DNA from: Rhynchonema sp. JSB1_4
Taxonomy: Eukaryota > Nematoda > Chromadorea > Monhysterida > Xyalidae
NCBI GenBank assembly: GCA_030248065.1
Contig: JASAMV010007796.1
Location: forward strand, 1-64,000
Direction: 5' to 3'
Length of the DNA stretch: 64,000 bases
Shown here: positions 32,482 through 43,496 of the stretch, piece by piece
How positions within the stretch are numbered: position 1 is the first letter of the stretch
Layout of the letters: every line of letters begins with the position of its first letter
Notes under the pieces: generated by a model
Database searches by the model: none
What the model was told of the DNA's origin: nothing
The model's input: the letters and a program-made list of their open reading frames with translations, nothing else
Position numbers and translations under genes: made by a program

Positions 32482-34186
32482 TTAGTGGTGACGGGCACGG
32501 CGGCGACCATGTTTGGACCGTCGGGTTCCGCTGAAACACAATGATGGCGTTTATACTCTGGGCGCACGGAGTTCATACGGTAGATCATGTCGGGGAAAAT
32601 ATACAAGATCAAGATGCGGTCAGAATCATACAAACATTTTTTGCGCATTGTACATTTTACGTTATTTTTTGCATTTTTATATTTTACGGTCTTACATTTT
32701 TTTGCAATAATTGTATCCCTTCGGGCTGACTTCTTCTGTGTATCCTTCGGCACAGATCACATCATTGGTGGCTCGGCGCCTGGAGCTGAAACAGTGGTAC
32801 AATTATAAACTATAGAAAATTTCTAAATTCGCTGCCTCATACAGTTTTACAGACGCAGGGAAGCTCCCGTTCGAGTCGAGGCAGGCAACAAGCCACGCAG
32901 CTGGCTAGTATGCGTTTCAAATGTGTTTCAATCACACAAGCTGCGTGTGCCAGCTGCGTGGCTTGTTGACTGTGTGTTGAACTTGCTGCCTGCCTCGACT
33001 TCGAACGGGAGTTTCTTTGCGTCTGTAAAAATGCATGAGGCAACGAAATTGGAAACTTACTATATAAGTTAATTGACAGTGTAATACACGGGACACGATT
33101 CCTCCTTACAGGCAAGGTACAAAATTGTAAATGTTTTCACAATTATGCAACATTACAGATCCCGTGCACGTGGCGTAACCGGGCGCGGGATTTTTTGCCC
33201 AACCGGGAGCCCATCATAGACCGCTATGTTTTACACGCAAGGTACAGTATACCAGGCGGGGCCCGACCGCAGTCAACCGACTGGAGTCGACTGTGTGTGT
33301 TAGATATAAGGACCCGTTGGGCCAAAAAAAATCCTTGCCTGTACTTGCATGGGAATCTGCATGAGAGGCAGGTTATTGTACCAGAGGGCGAGCGTTCAGA
33401 TGACTTTGTGCAATTTGGTTTGCGGGACAATCAACACACACTTTCGTTGAAGCGGGACGACTGAGTGGGGCCAGCAGTGGTTTAGTGTTTTAGAGACAAA
33501 ACAGCCGGCTGTTAAATATTGAACTGTTGGGTCAGACCTAAACTTAGGCTTCGGCTTGGACAAAACACTGCCCAGACAAAAACGCCGTTTCACATGGCTG
33601 CTTGTTTCTGAACACCAGCTGCTGTTCTGACCCCGCAACATTAATTTAATGTCTTTTCCGCTCATTTTGTACTGGTTTATACCTGTTGTGTGCAGCTGTG
33701 TCGCGCATCATCCTTGTAACAAACTCTTCGAGAGTCACATCACTGCTCAAGGAACAGCAATGTATCACCACCAATATCGTGTCAATACCAAACGTTTAAG
33801 TTCCTTTAGTTCGCATTTGAATATCGCACCTATCCTAACCATGTTGTAATTTTTAAAGAACTTTTGACCATCACCTATTATATTTCCATGTCTGTGTTTA
33901 TTTGTAGCAGGGTTGCATGCTTTTGCCACATCGCGTTGTACTTGTATGATGCGCTTTGTGCAGCAGCAGGGATAAAAAACTTGAAAACTTCAAATAGCGG
34001 CCAGCGGAGTTTTCCGGTTCCAACCCTTTAGGCTCTGTCCGATGACCCGATGGTAACATTACACAGGAGCATCAAAAATTTATCTAACCTTCGGTGTCTG
34101 GCTGCCTCACCGATCGCTTGAAACTCAACGACCAGAATGGCCAGAACGACGAGCAAACACACCAGAACATTGTTTCCTCGGCGCAT
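32482..34186 (-). CDS. Small secreted basic peptide precursor
   Basis: Three exons join in phase 2 throughout: 34089-34186, 32696-32785 and 32482-32530 (TAA), giving 78 residues. The start encodes a strong signal peptide (MRRGNNVLVCLLVVLAILVV, cleavage probably after a GEA near residue 27). The mature part has ARHRR and SSRRRAT basic clusters that could be processing sites. A two-cysteine segment, ICAEGYTEEVSPKGYNYCKK, follows, then a very basic tail (GTRRSKHGRRR). Donors are gttaga and gtaaga. I do not recognise the family; a processed peptide or a small basic secreted protein are both possible. A foldback lies in intron 1. Decayed copies of its 5' region lie at 35.2 and 37.9-38.4 kb. Confidence 0.6.
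32830..33045. mobile_element. 216-bp foldback element with AAATT flanks
   Basis: Inverted arms of about 75 bases: CGCTGCCTCATACAG at the left and CTGTAAAAATGCATGAGGCAACG at its right-hand counterpart, then CTCCCGTTCGA and GTCGAGGCAGGCA inward. AAATT stands on both sides (32825-32829 and 33046-33050). It sits in intron 1 of the small peptide gene. Confidence 0.7.
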
Positions 34187-34577
34187 TTTGACAAAATTTG
34201 GCTTGAGTTTTGAGGAAACGGTGGGGAATTTGGGTCGAAAACGGAAAACAAGCTTTGTGCAGTTATGGAATATGAAAAACGTGAGCAAAGTATTCTCTTT
34301 TAACCCTTCTGAAATAATCAAATCACACCGAATCAAAGTTCAAATCGAGTCAAATCAGATCAAAACAGAAAATCATTGAACGCAAAAGTTGAATTCGATG
34401 CTGCTGCTGTAATACCTAACAATTGCATCATGGGCGTTGCCTGAATGCGTATTTGTCGCTTCTGTTTCTGAACAGGTTTTTATACCGAAACACATAATAA
34501 CAGCAACGTTTGCCACTTGTTTTTCGATGAGAATAGTGTTTTGATATTTTTCGGTTGTGCATATCTTCACGTGTGCT
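34187..34577. other. Upstream region of the small peptide gene (parent of duplicated copies)
   Basis: This block should hold the 5' UTR and promoter of the minus-strand peptide gene. It has diverged relatives at about 35174-35400 and 38100-38360, for example a shared AATCAAATCA...GAAAA / GCAAAAGTTG-T-TGC order and a CATTGCATC-type segment. Confidence 0.5.
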
Positions 34578-34650
34578 ACAGTACCGGGTGCAATTCTAGG
34601 CTGAAAGTTGAAGTCGCGTGCACGCGCGTGCGAAGCAGTGCAAAGTATAG
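34578..34650. repeat. Half copy of the CAGTACCGGGTGCAATTC element
   Basis: It matches the left arm of the foldback at 36427-36615 (GGGTGCAATTCTAGGCTG...GTCGCGTGCACGCG). No right arm is seen nearby. Confidence 0.65.
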
Positions 34651-35480
34651 ATATTTTTCGGTTGTACATATCTTCACGTGCACCCACGCAACGCGCGCCC
34701 CCCCCCGAACCACCCCACCCCACCCCCCCCCCCACTGCTATTTGGTATTCTTTCTTAACAGCTACGAATTGTATGTCACCAAGGCTGGGGTAACGCTGTA
34801 CATGATGACCTGATCCCGAATATTTGGACGATGACGATCCGGGTACCGAACTCCGATCCTGATCACGACCCCGAACCTTTTGGGGTTAAAACCCTTTCTA
34901 CCATCCGCAAATTTTTTTCGTCAGTTTGCACCAAAATTGTTTATAAAATATCAAACATCAAAAAAAATTTCGCGTTTGCATAGTTCGACTCAAAATCATT
35001 TCTTCTTTACAACTTTTTTCACCCCACAGAGCTTTCAACTGCGTGTGAGTGATTAAATTGGAAAATTAGCATCAAATATTTGCTCTGATTCTGCGATCCC
35101 GAATCCCAATCCCGAGCTTTATTGGCCGATCCCGATCCCGAGCTTTAGGTCAATATCTCCATCCCGAATTTTTGTGGACTTATACTGCAAGTTCCCAATT
35201 ACGATTCCGAACTTGCAGTTCCGTTTGAACCATAGTTGTATACGGTACTTCTGCTGCTGTCGCACATTGCAGTTGCATCATGGGTGCATGCCTCTGTATG
35301 CGCATTTCTCTCTCCTATTTCCAATCAAAGTTTTTATGCAGAACACTCATAGGCATAATTACGGTAACGTTGGCGAAAAACACAGCGACATATATACAGT
35401 ACTTACCACTTGCTGGTTGATAAGAATCGTTTTGATTTTCGTTACATGTGCTTGATTGGTGCTGTTAGCGGCAGGTGAGG
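34651..35480. repeat. Mixed repeats: C-run, GATCCCGA words and a decayed 5' copy of the peptide gene
   Basis: A C-rich run lies at about 34695-34735. GATCCCGA-type words recur from about 34810 to 34870 and from 35095 to 35170. The stretch 35174-35400 resembles the upstream region of the small peptide gene. No gene supported. Confidence 0.45.
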
Positions 35481-36200
35481 CCAGTGGTTTTTTTAAAAAA
35501 ATCTTTTTTTATTTAAAAAAAAATTTTTTTTTAAAAAAAATTCGTTCCAAAAGTTAAAAAAATTTTTTTTTATTATTTCAAAATTCGAAAATTTCTCTAT
35601 TTTTTTGCTCTAAAAGTGCTATTTTTGCATAAAAATTGCCACTGTTGACATCACCTGACCCTACCATGGGTGTATTGGGTGCCATAATCGTTGTTTTGTG
35701 GCATCTAGACATAGTGCACACACTCACATGGTCTCTCATATGATCACACCATGTACATGTGACTGGGTGGTCATGCATTTATCCATGCAACAGACCAGAA
35801 AGCAGTGATTCGGTGTGATATTCACTCTATATTTACACTGTTTGTCACATATTTTGCATTGGTCGTGTACCAAAAGGCAATAGTTTCACCCAAATTTGCC
35901 GTCTTGAGTGTCACAAAGCCACACGAAGGCACCCACACCACGTGGGGGAAGTGTACGGGTGTGTACCTGACTACTGTTGGTACTCATTGACCATTGTTTA
36001 GTATCGTTTTCGTGTCGTCAGTGCTTTATATGCACTTACCACACGTTATTGAAGAAAAATGCCACTATTTTTTGCTTTAGCGCTCATTTTTTTCGTTTTG
36101 GGCAGTTTTTGGCTGGAATAAAAAAATTTTTTTAAATTAAAAAAAAAAATTTTTTTTTAAAAAATGGGGTTTGAATAAAAAATTTTTTTATTAACCACTG
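35481..36200. mobile_element. hAT-like element, copy L-R of an inverted dimer
   Basis: It starts CAGTGGTTTTTTT and ends TTAACCACTG. Its left arm is the reverse complement of the right arm of the next copy (36208-37618), and its right arm of the left arm of that copy. GGTGAGG lies before it (35474-35480) and directly after it (36201-36207). No transposase. Confidence 0.8.
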
Positions 36201-36207
36201 GGTGAGG

Positions 36208-37618
36208 CAGTGGTTAGTAAAAAAAAATTTTATTCAAACCCCATTTTTAAAAATTTTTTTTAATTAAAAAGAAATATTTTATTCCAGCCAAAATCTGCCC
36301 AACACGATAAAAAATGAGCGCTCAAGTACAAAATAGGGTTTTTTTGTTACATAATCTGTTCTAAGGGCATATAAAGCACAGGTGATACGAAAACCATGCT
36401 ATCCAATGGTCGATAAGCACAGTTACGGGTGCAATTCTAGGCTGAAAGTTGAAGTCGCGTGCACGCGACTTCCTAGTGCTAAACATAGGCAGTGCACGGC
36501 AGCGCACGCGCAAGACTTCGCGGGCACGCGAAGTTACTTCGACTTTTGCCTATACTTTGCACTGTTTCGCACGCGCGTGCACGCGACTTCAACTTTCAGC
36601 CTAGAATTGCACCCGGTACTGTACCAACCATAGTCAGGTACACACCCGTACCCTTCCCCAGGCGGCGCGGGTGTGATGGTATGGCTTTCTGATATCCGGG
36701 ATGGGAATTTTGGTGAAATTATGACGTCTAGGTCTAGGTACACGACCAATGCAAATAAGCTACACAAGTGTGAAATTAGAGTGAATACAAATGTAAAGAA
36801 CAAGACTGGGTTCTTTATGGGTTCTCCTGGTGTAGCGGTAAGATTGGATAGGCCAGTCTTAGATTATCACAGTAAATCAGTGCACGAGGACCAAGGTTAC
36901 GGTATTGTTGATTTATTATGATATGACAATACGTTATTGTAATCAATACAATACGGGGTTACGGTAACGTACGGGTGGCTTGATGGCTACACTGTATATG
37001 ACGATGTTGGGTGATATGGCTTTGGGTATACGATGAACCTCGAGCCATGACGGGCGGCTCCTTTTATAGGGACACTGTCACATGATCACCTGTCTGTGAT
37101 TAGTCACTGATGTTTGGGTTTGGTATCATCCTACGCATTGATGATTACACGGGAGGTATAGGTGTCACGTGGGGTGTCACATGCGTGACGACATATTTGT
37201 GTCACCATCAGAGACTATCTGGAATGTGCGTACGTTAAGTGACGTCATGTGTAGGCGGGTGGTCACCAGAGGTATGTCTTCCTCTTTACACAAAATAGAA
37301 TCACTCCTTTCGGGTCTGGGGGGGATGGATAAATAAATGCCCACCCAGTCACATGTACGTGTGTAGTCATATGAGAGGCCCCGTGAGTGTGCGCACTATG
37401 TCCAGGTGCCACAAAACAACGATTATGGCACCCAATACACCCATGGTATTGTTAGGTGATGTCAACAGTAGCAATTTTTATGCAAAAAATAGCACTTTTA
37501 GAGCAAAAAAATAGAGAAATTTTCTAATCTATAAATAATAAAAAAAATTTTTTAACTTTCGGAAAGAATTTTTAAAAAAATAATTTTTTTAATAAAAATT
37601 TTTTTTTAAAAACCACTG
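36208..37618. mobile_element. hAT-like element, inverted longer copy (R-L) of the dimer
   Basis: It starts CAGTGGTTAGTAAAA and ends AAAACCACTG, and AGGTGAGG follows (37619-37626). It is inverted relative to 35481-36200 and about twice as long. A CAGTACCGGGTGC-type foldback (36427-36615) is nested in it. An 82-residue open frame at 36673-36921 has no recognisable transposase motif. Confidence 0.8.
36427..36615. mobile_element. Nested foldback, GGGTGCAATTCTAGGCTG ends
   Basis: The left arm GGGTGCAATTCTAGGCTGAA continues into GTCGCGTGCACGCG. The right arm is its complement, ending GAATTGCACCC. The arms are about 40 bases and nearly perfect. The inverted sister copy at 35481-36200 lacks it, which marks it as an insertion. 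Confidence 0.8.
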
Positions 37619-37863
37619 AGGTGAGGTATATAACGGGATGGTTAATATTGTGGTATGGTCTGTTGATTAAACATCGACACAGTGTTGTGACCCCATGCTG
37701 GCAAATTTGGAGTGGGTTAGGTAAATGCAAACGTGTTTCACCTCACCCTTGTCAACTCAGGCTGCTAGAGTTCAATTTATTATGCCAGGTGGTTCAACAA
37801 CATGAGTTTTATTCCACCCGACTCGGAATACGTGACATTTTGCCACTGAGACTATCAAACACG

Positions 37864-38360
37864 TCATAACAACGTTGTTATCCCTCGGTGCATTTGGTCC
37901 TCGTTTGATGGAAACATGGTGCGGAAGTTTACGTTGAAATGGAGTGGTGGAAGTTTAGGCGGAAAACGGAGTGACGGAAGTTTCGGTCGAAGACGGAGTG
38001 ACGGAAGTTTAGGTCCAAAACGGAGTGACGGAAGTTTAGGTCGAAAACGGAGTGCCGGAAGTTTAGGTCGAAAACGGAGTGCAGCGTTTGTGCCAGTTAC
38101 AGCATTACAAAAACCAGACCACCAATTGTGCAAGTCATAGTATTACAAAAACGCGACCACTGATTTCAGTTTTTGACTTTGAAATCAAATCAGATCGAAT
38201 CAAATAAATCAAGCAAAAAATAGAAAATAATTCGACGCAAAAGTTGTATGCGGCATACTGCTGCCGATGTCGAACATTGCATCGTCAGCATTTGCCGCTT
38301 CCGTATGCGCATTTGTTGCTTCCATTTCTAATCAAACGTTTTATACTGAAATGAAACACG
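37864..38360 (-). pseudogene. Decayed partial copy of the small peptide gene (start and upstream region)
   Basis: On the minus strand ATGCACCGAGG (37893 downwards) matches the real gene start ATGCGCCGAGG, but the frame stops after nine codons (TGA at 37864-37866). The flanking sequence up to about 38360 matches the upstream region of the true gene at 34187-34520. The signal peptide is lost. A 27-bp repeat has expanded in what was the leader. Confidence 0.55.
37923..38083. repeat. 27-bp minisatellite, about six units
   Basis: Unit GGAAGTTTAGGTCGAAAACG followed by GAGTGAC, repeated about six times with few changes. Because the unit is nine codons long, both strands stay open and give nine-residue repeats, but the frames have no other support. 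A single diverged unit lies upstream of the true peptide gene near 34212-34236. Confidence 0.85.
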
Positions 38361-41300
38361 ATAAAGTTCCATGTGCTGCATAAAACAAAAAATTTGGGGA
38401 GTATGAGAGTGTCTTGAATATTGAAGTGCGTACATTTCACTGTGCTCGCTCACACACAAAAGTGTCACGCTCACTTGGTTCCAGTGTGCCACACATGAAT
38501 GAAGTTGATTTTAACAAAAGGTGATATAAAATTGCCTGGGACAGGGTGACAAACACCCAGTATGCAAACAGCAACGGGACACAAAGTGCAGAAAGCAATG
38601 GTGCAGTGACGCCAAACTTCTAACATCGCTGACAAAGAAAAATTTCCAATCTTACAGAACAATGTACAGGCAAAATTTAATTTTATTGACCAGCTACTGC
38701 TGAATACCGCTGAATCTATCGACTTTCCGAAATCAGGCGAAATCTAGACGAAAGAGAAAAAATTCACGCTTTGACGCTTGCATGTAAGCTTTTTACTGAA
38801 AAAAATCAGAAAAAATATAAAATGAACGGTGCTGTCAAAAAAACTTCTCAAAAAGTTGATCATAATGAACGAAACGGCAGTTTAAAAAAGATTCTCCTTT
38901 CCCAGACGGAATTGCTTTCACTTGGCCTGCCTGAAGCATCAAACCTGATTTAGCGAGCTTCTCTGTTGCAAAAAAATGCGGTGGAATCAAGATGTGGTCA
39001 AAATCCCAGAGCAAGAGTCCTGCCTGACCTCATTCTGCACAACTTTTCCGTTAGGGAGGACTGTTTCTTTTATCTTGATTGATATTATCATCCACGGGAA
39101 TAGTGCCGTGGAGACAAATAATTGAAAGAAAATTAAAAGTCTTTATAAGCAATGCGAGTTTTGCTTCTCGGCAGCAGACGATCTTGTATACATGTCTACA
39201 TTATGTTGCCTGTGTGATCTGTTGCAAGGTCTGCGACTTCCCAAGCTTCAAGCATATAAGCTGCACACGTTAGCGTTTTTGGTTGTAGTTACACCCAACA
39301 GTTTGACTAAATATTGTTCCAGCACTCCCGTAGCATGGCCCGGTTTTAGTGGAGAACTAAACACAAGAGAATAACGTACAAAATGAGCCAAGTATTTAGC
39401 AACTCAAAACAGCATTATTTTATCCGAACCGCGTGTATAATTATGTATTAGATAACAAACGCACATTTTTGTTATCCCGTGCGCTTACCATGTGATGATT
39501 AATTAATAATAGGAGTGAAACTGAAAATAAAACGCCATAATAGGTATGGATATGATGCAAAACGACAGTTTATGGTGTGTGACGAGTTGTGACAAAAATA
39601 AGGTGCATTTCCGGTTACACAGGTGCAAAGAATAGACAGAAATATAGGACACAAGGACCAAAGTGGCGCTCAAAAAAGTACAACTTAAAAGTAGTCGCGC
39701 ATCACACAAGGCGAGCCACACCCATATTCACACGGGGTGGCTCAGAAGTACATTTCTAAAGATAAAGGGAGAGAAGGACATCAGAGAAACGCCTAAGATT
39801 CAAATATTCTGGTTTGTATACATATCGTAATCCAGCTAAACCAAAAATTTGTGTACTGTCAACTGCACAAACCTGATATGTATCACTGACGCTATATTCT
39901 TGGGTACTACAAATGTAGGTATGTAGGTATATATCAATGTGCTAATTTTATAAGTGCTAGTTCTCATAGTGTTATCAGCTGATGATGTTTCAAGCAAATT
40001 AAGAACACACACGTTTTGTTGTATTATACCATCATGGACAGGACCCAAGCAAAAACGAAATGTTTGCGGGAGAAACAAACAGGGAAAATGGGCCACAATT
40101 ATAGCGGCATCGGCACATTTCTTTCGTTCCTTCAGGTCAGAATGCGAAACGGGAATCCCAAAGAAACTCGCCGATTCAAGGACAGGGTTACCAGTATGGA
40201 GCATAAAAAGCAAATCAATAAATTCAGATATGCTTTAGGACAGAAAAGCACAGAAGTTTCAGAAATGATATATGTATAATGATGATAAAAGAACACAAAC
40301 ATACAGAGTGATGGTAGTTATAGCACAAAGAATAGCCAAATAGTTGTGTAGTTGTTCTCAGGAACAACAACGAAAATACAGTCAGTAGCGGAGAAAAATG
40401 AACATATAGCATGAAAAAGCAATGACGAATGTGAAATATATATTTCCTATGCGAAACGGGACTCTCGCAAAGAGAAACAGCGGGAAAATAAATGATATGG
40501 GAAAAAGGCCAGCAAATAGTAAAAAATAGCCGGAAAAATTAGCAATGAACGACTTTCATTCGGCACATAGCAAATATGTGTGTGTAAGAGTCAGTAGTCA
40601 GAATGGTGTGATAGTAATAGCCGGAAAAATATGAACGAAGATAAAATAAAATATAGAATAAAATTAGAAAATACACGCGGACAGTTATAGCGGTGTAGCA
40701 AATAGTAATAGAGTTAGAGAAAGATTGAATAAAAAATAATATATAGATTCAAGCACATTTACGTGAACATGGTTCACCCAAGCTCATCACAAAGCTCCCA
40801 TTTCGTTCGTTTTTATACTTTTCTCGGTCAGCATTTAATTAGCGCACACATATTTTGTGGTCCTTAATCAGTCATCAGTGTGTGACAAAAATAAAAAATA
40901 CAAACAAAAAACATAAACACCGTTGATCATCATACATAAACCGTTGATACCGCACACATAACAATAATAATCGGTAATACTTTGTAAAATGTACATACAA
41001 AAGTAACGCAACATTCAGCAATTATATTTAAATTCCACGAAAGAAGAACACACTTCACCTTGGTGAGCAGTATATGCACGCCGAATGAAAATTCACAGCG
41101 AAGAAGAATTCGCGCCTTCCAAATTCAAAATCGGTTTCACGCAAAAAAATATCGCGACGTGGCATTATGGTGATCAATTAAATAATAAAGTGTAAATGTT
41201 TGAAAATTCGCTCCAAACACAGCGTTTTGTGAGCGGACCCTTGTTTCATAGCATGATTTTGTGAATTATACCATTAAATTAACTGTACACAACACGGATT

Positions 41301-43496
41301 ACCCACCCCAAAACATTCGAAAATAGTCGTCCCCTACCTACATCAATCGTCACAGAGCGAAAATAATTATCAGGCCGATGGATTTGGCTTCAGCAAGCAG
41401 CTAAAGATCAGAAACTTAGTCGAATCAGCAAGTGCTGCTTTCTGCAGTACTGTCACACAAAACAGAGTCACAGAAAAATCACAGATACGCTTGGGGGCGC
41501 GAAGTCTGCCACTACAGTACTTCTCACAAGTATACAGAAAGCAGTGCGCGAACACAACACGATTCCAAAACAGTACAACTCGGGATTACACGACCGTGCT
41601 GGAGTCGCGTGAACTTTTGGAAAACACACACACACACACAACAACAAGCAAAATATCAAGTATTATATCCGAGGGGACGTACAATGTACAATAATCGGTG
41701 ACATAAAGCTCTAACGTGTTTCAAAGCTTCATACAGATCTCTCTGACTGTTTTTTAACGCTTTTGTTCAGCAGTACACGACACAGTGGTACGGTATAGGT
41801 GATAAACGCTGATAGGATGGTATGGGCGGCGCGATCGGGGACGAGTGACAGAAAAGCGCGCGAAAATTCAAATGTACTCAAATTGTGCAAATTCACATTT
41901 TTGGTGGTGCATGATTGCTTGATACAAGAGCTTAACTCATCATAATTGGAGTAAAGATGGTACATGCGGGACTGAATGGAGAGAGAGAGAGAGTGAGCGC
42001 TATACGTTAATCGAGAGAGCTGAAGCCTGAAGGTTTACCATGACGTCTGTCTACCGCTAGTCACAAGAATTTGTTAATAAATAATCAACAATCAATGAAC
42101 AATAATAAAAGGTATGCCAAAAACACGAATAAACTCATCACAGAAAATGGCCAGCTATAATTGTTTAGAATGGCGAAATGAACCTGCGGGCAGATACTGT
42201 AGATGCCACAGAATCTAGGTACAACTATCGAGTTTCGAAACGCAATCAATTACCCAGATTCTGCAAGCCCGGATCATGCCTAATGACTTTGGCTCGGTAC
42301 CTACCTAACTTGAGGAAGCGCCTAACACGCCTAAGGTGACATGCTAACATGGGAGCTAGGAAGGATCCAAGCAAGTTAGAAGAAACCATCAGCGATCGCA
42401 GGACACAAGGTTGACACATGGTAAACAACGCATGGGACATTCTTTGAAGCTCGACAAATGTTTGGGTTTTTTTTGCTCACAGACAGAATTATGCTTCGCA
42501 GCACGTATAACAGTGGTTGTGTATCACGATTCAGATATGCGAACTGAAGAAGTAAAATTGAAAAATGTCAGCGCAGGCGAGCGGATACTTCCGTTTCAGA
42601 AACAGACACAAAACTAGATTGAACTAGTGGGGTCACAGATAGCAGGTGCAACCAGAGAAGGCTGCGATAGAGTGACCACAATTATTGTGATGTTGTCATC
42701 AAAACTACTGGTTGGACCCACTAAATGGACACAATAGGCACACTTACCTGCCTTCAAGCTCACAAGCATGACACACATCTAAAGGTCGACGTTCACAAAC
42801 ATTGTAGTTATTCACATTCACATGGGACATTATTCGCACATCACAAACTTGAGAAGAAAATAGGACACAACAGCGAAAAAAAAACGAACACAGAAAATAC
42901 GTGACAGACGCCCAAATGACAAAATTATATGCACATGTAGTGGCGAAAAATATACGAATCGTCCGTTCAGCTCGACAGCAAAATCGCATTTGTGAATGAA
43001 AGAATTGCAATTTTCCAATAAAGAAAAAACCACAAGTATAATTCGACTAAAACCTAAAATTCCAAAAGGCTCTGAACTCGAACATACATAATTGATCACT
43101 AGTTGTAATTTGTTCAACTTTCGGTCCAGTTCAGAAGCCAGAAACCAGACACACATGAAAAAAACACGATCATTCAAGGGTATGAAAATTTAGAACAGCA
43201 AGTAAAAAAACCGAAATCATCAGCAAAGAATAACATGATCAAGATTAAAAAAATTAAGGAGAGATAATGCGAATATAAAACGATAAGATTCAAATTTCCC
43301 GCGCTCAATTTGGTTGTGTTGATGTGTGGTTGTTATGCGCGATGCGATGAAGATTCTCACACAAACGAACGGAGACGACGATGAAGCACAGTGTGCGATG
43401 CGATGACAAAATGGTGATGAAACAGTGTGGTGAAGTTAGGGGTAATGATGTGGTGAAGAAACGAAATCGAACCCAGCGCAATGCACAACACGCAAC
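38361..43496. other. No coding exon seen; probable 3' flank or long 3' UTR of the PTB gene
   Basis: About 5 kb downstream of the PTB stop codon on its strand. Plus-strand frames at 38771, 40016 and 41432 lack domains and start context. A short CA tract lies near 41624-41641 and a GA tract near 41976-41993. I cannot say where the PTB transcript ends. Confidence 0.4.

Noticed and set aside
32418..32530. Longer reading of the last peptide exon ending in RGAKCTST
   Set aside because: It needs phase 1 at the acceptor, while the preceding exon ends in phase 2; the phase 2 reading ends at 32482.
36673..36921. 82-codon frame inside the hAT-like dimer as a transposase piece
   Set aside because: No BED, RNase H-like or hAT dimerisation motif can be seen.
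37864..38133. Minus-strand frame with nine-residue LRFRPKLPS repeats
   Set aside because: The repeat is the 27-bp minisatellite read in frame; the real homology is to a non-coding leader.
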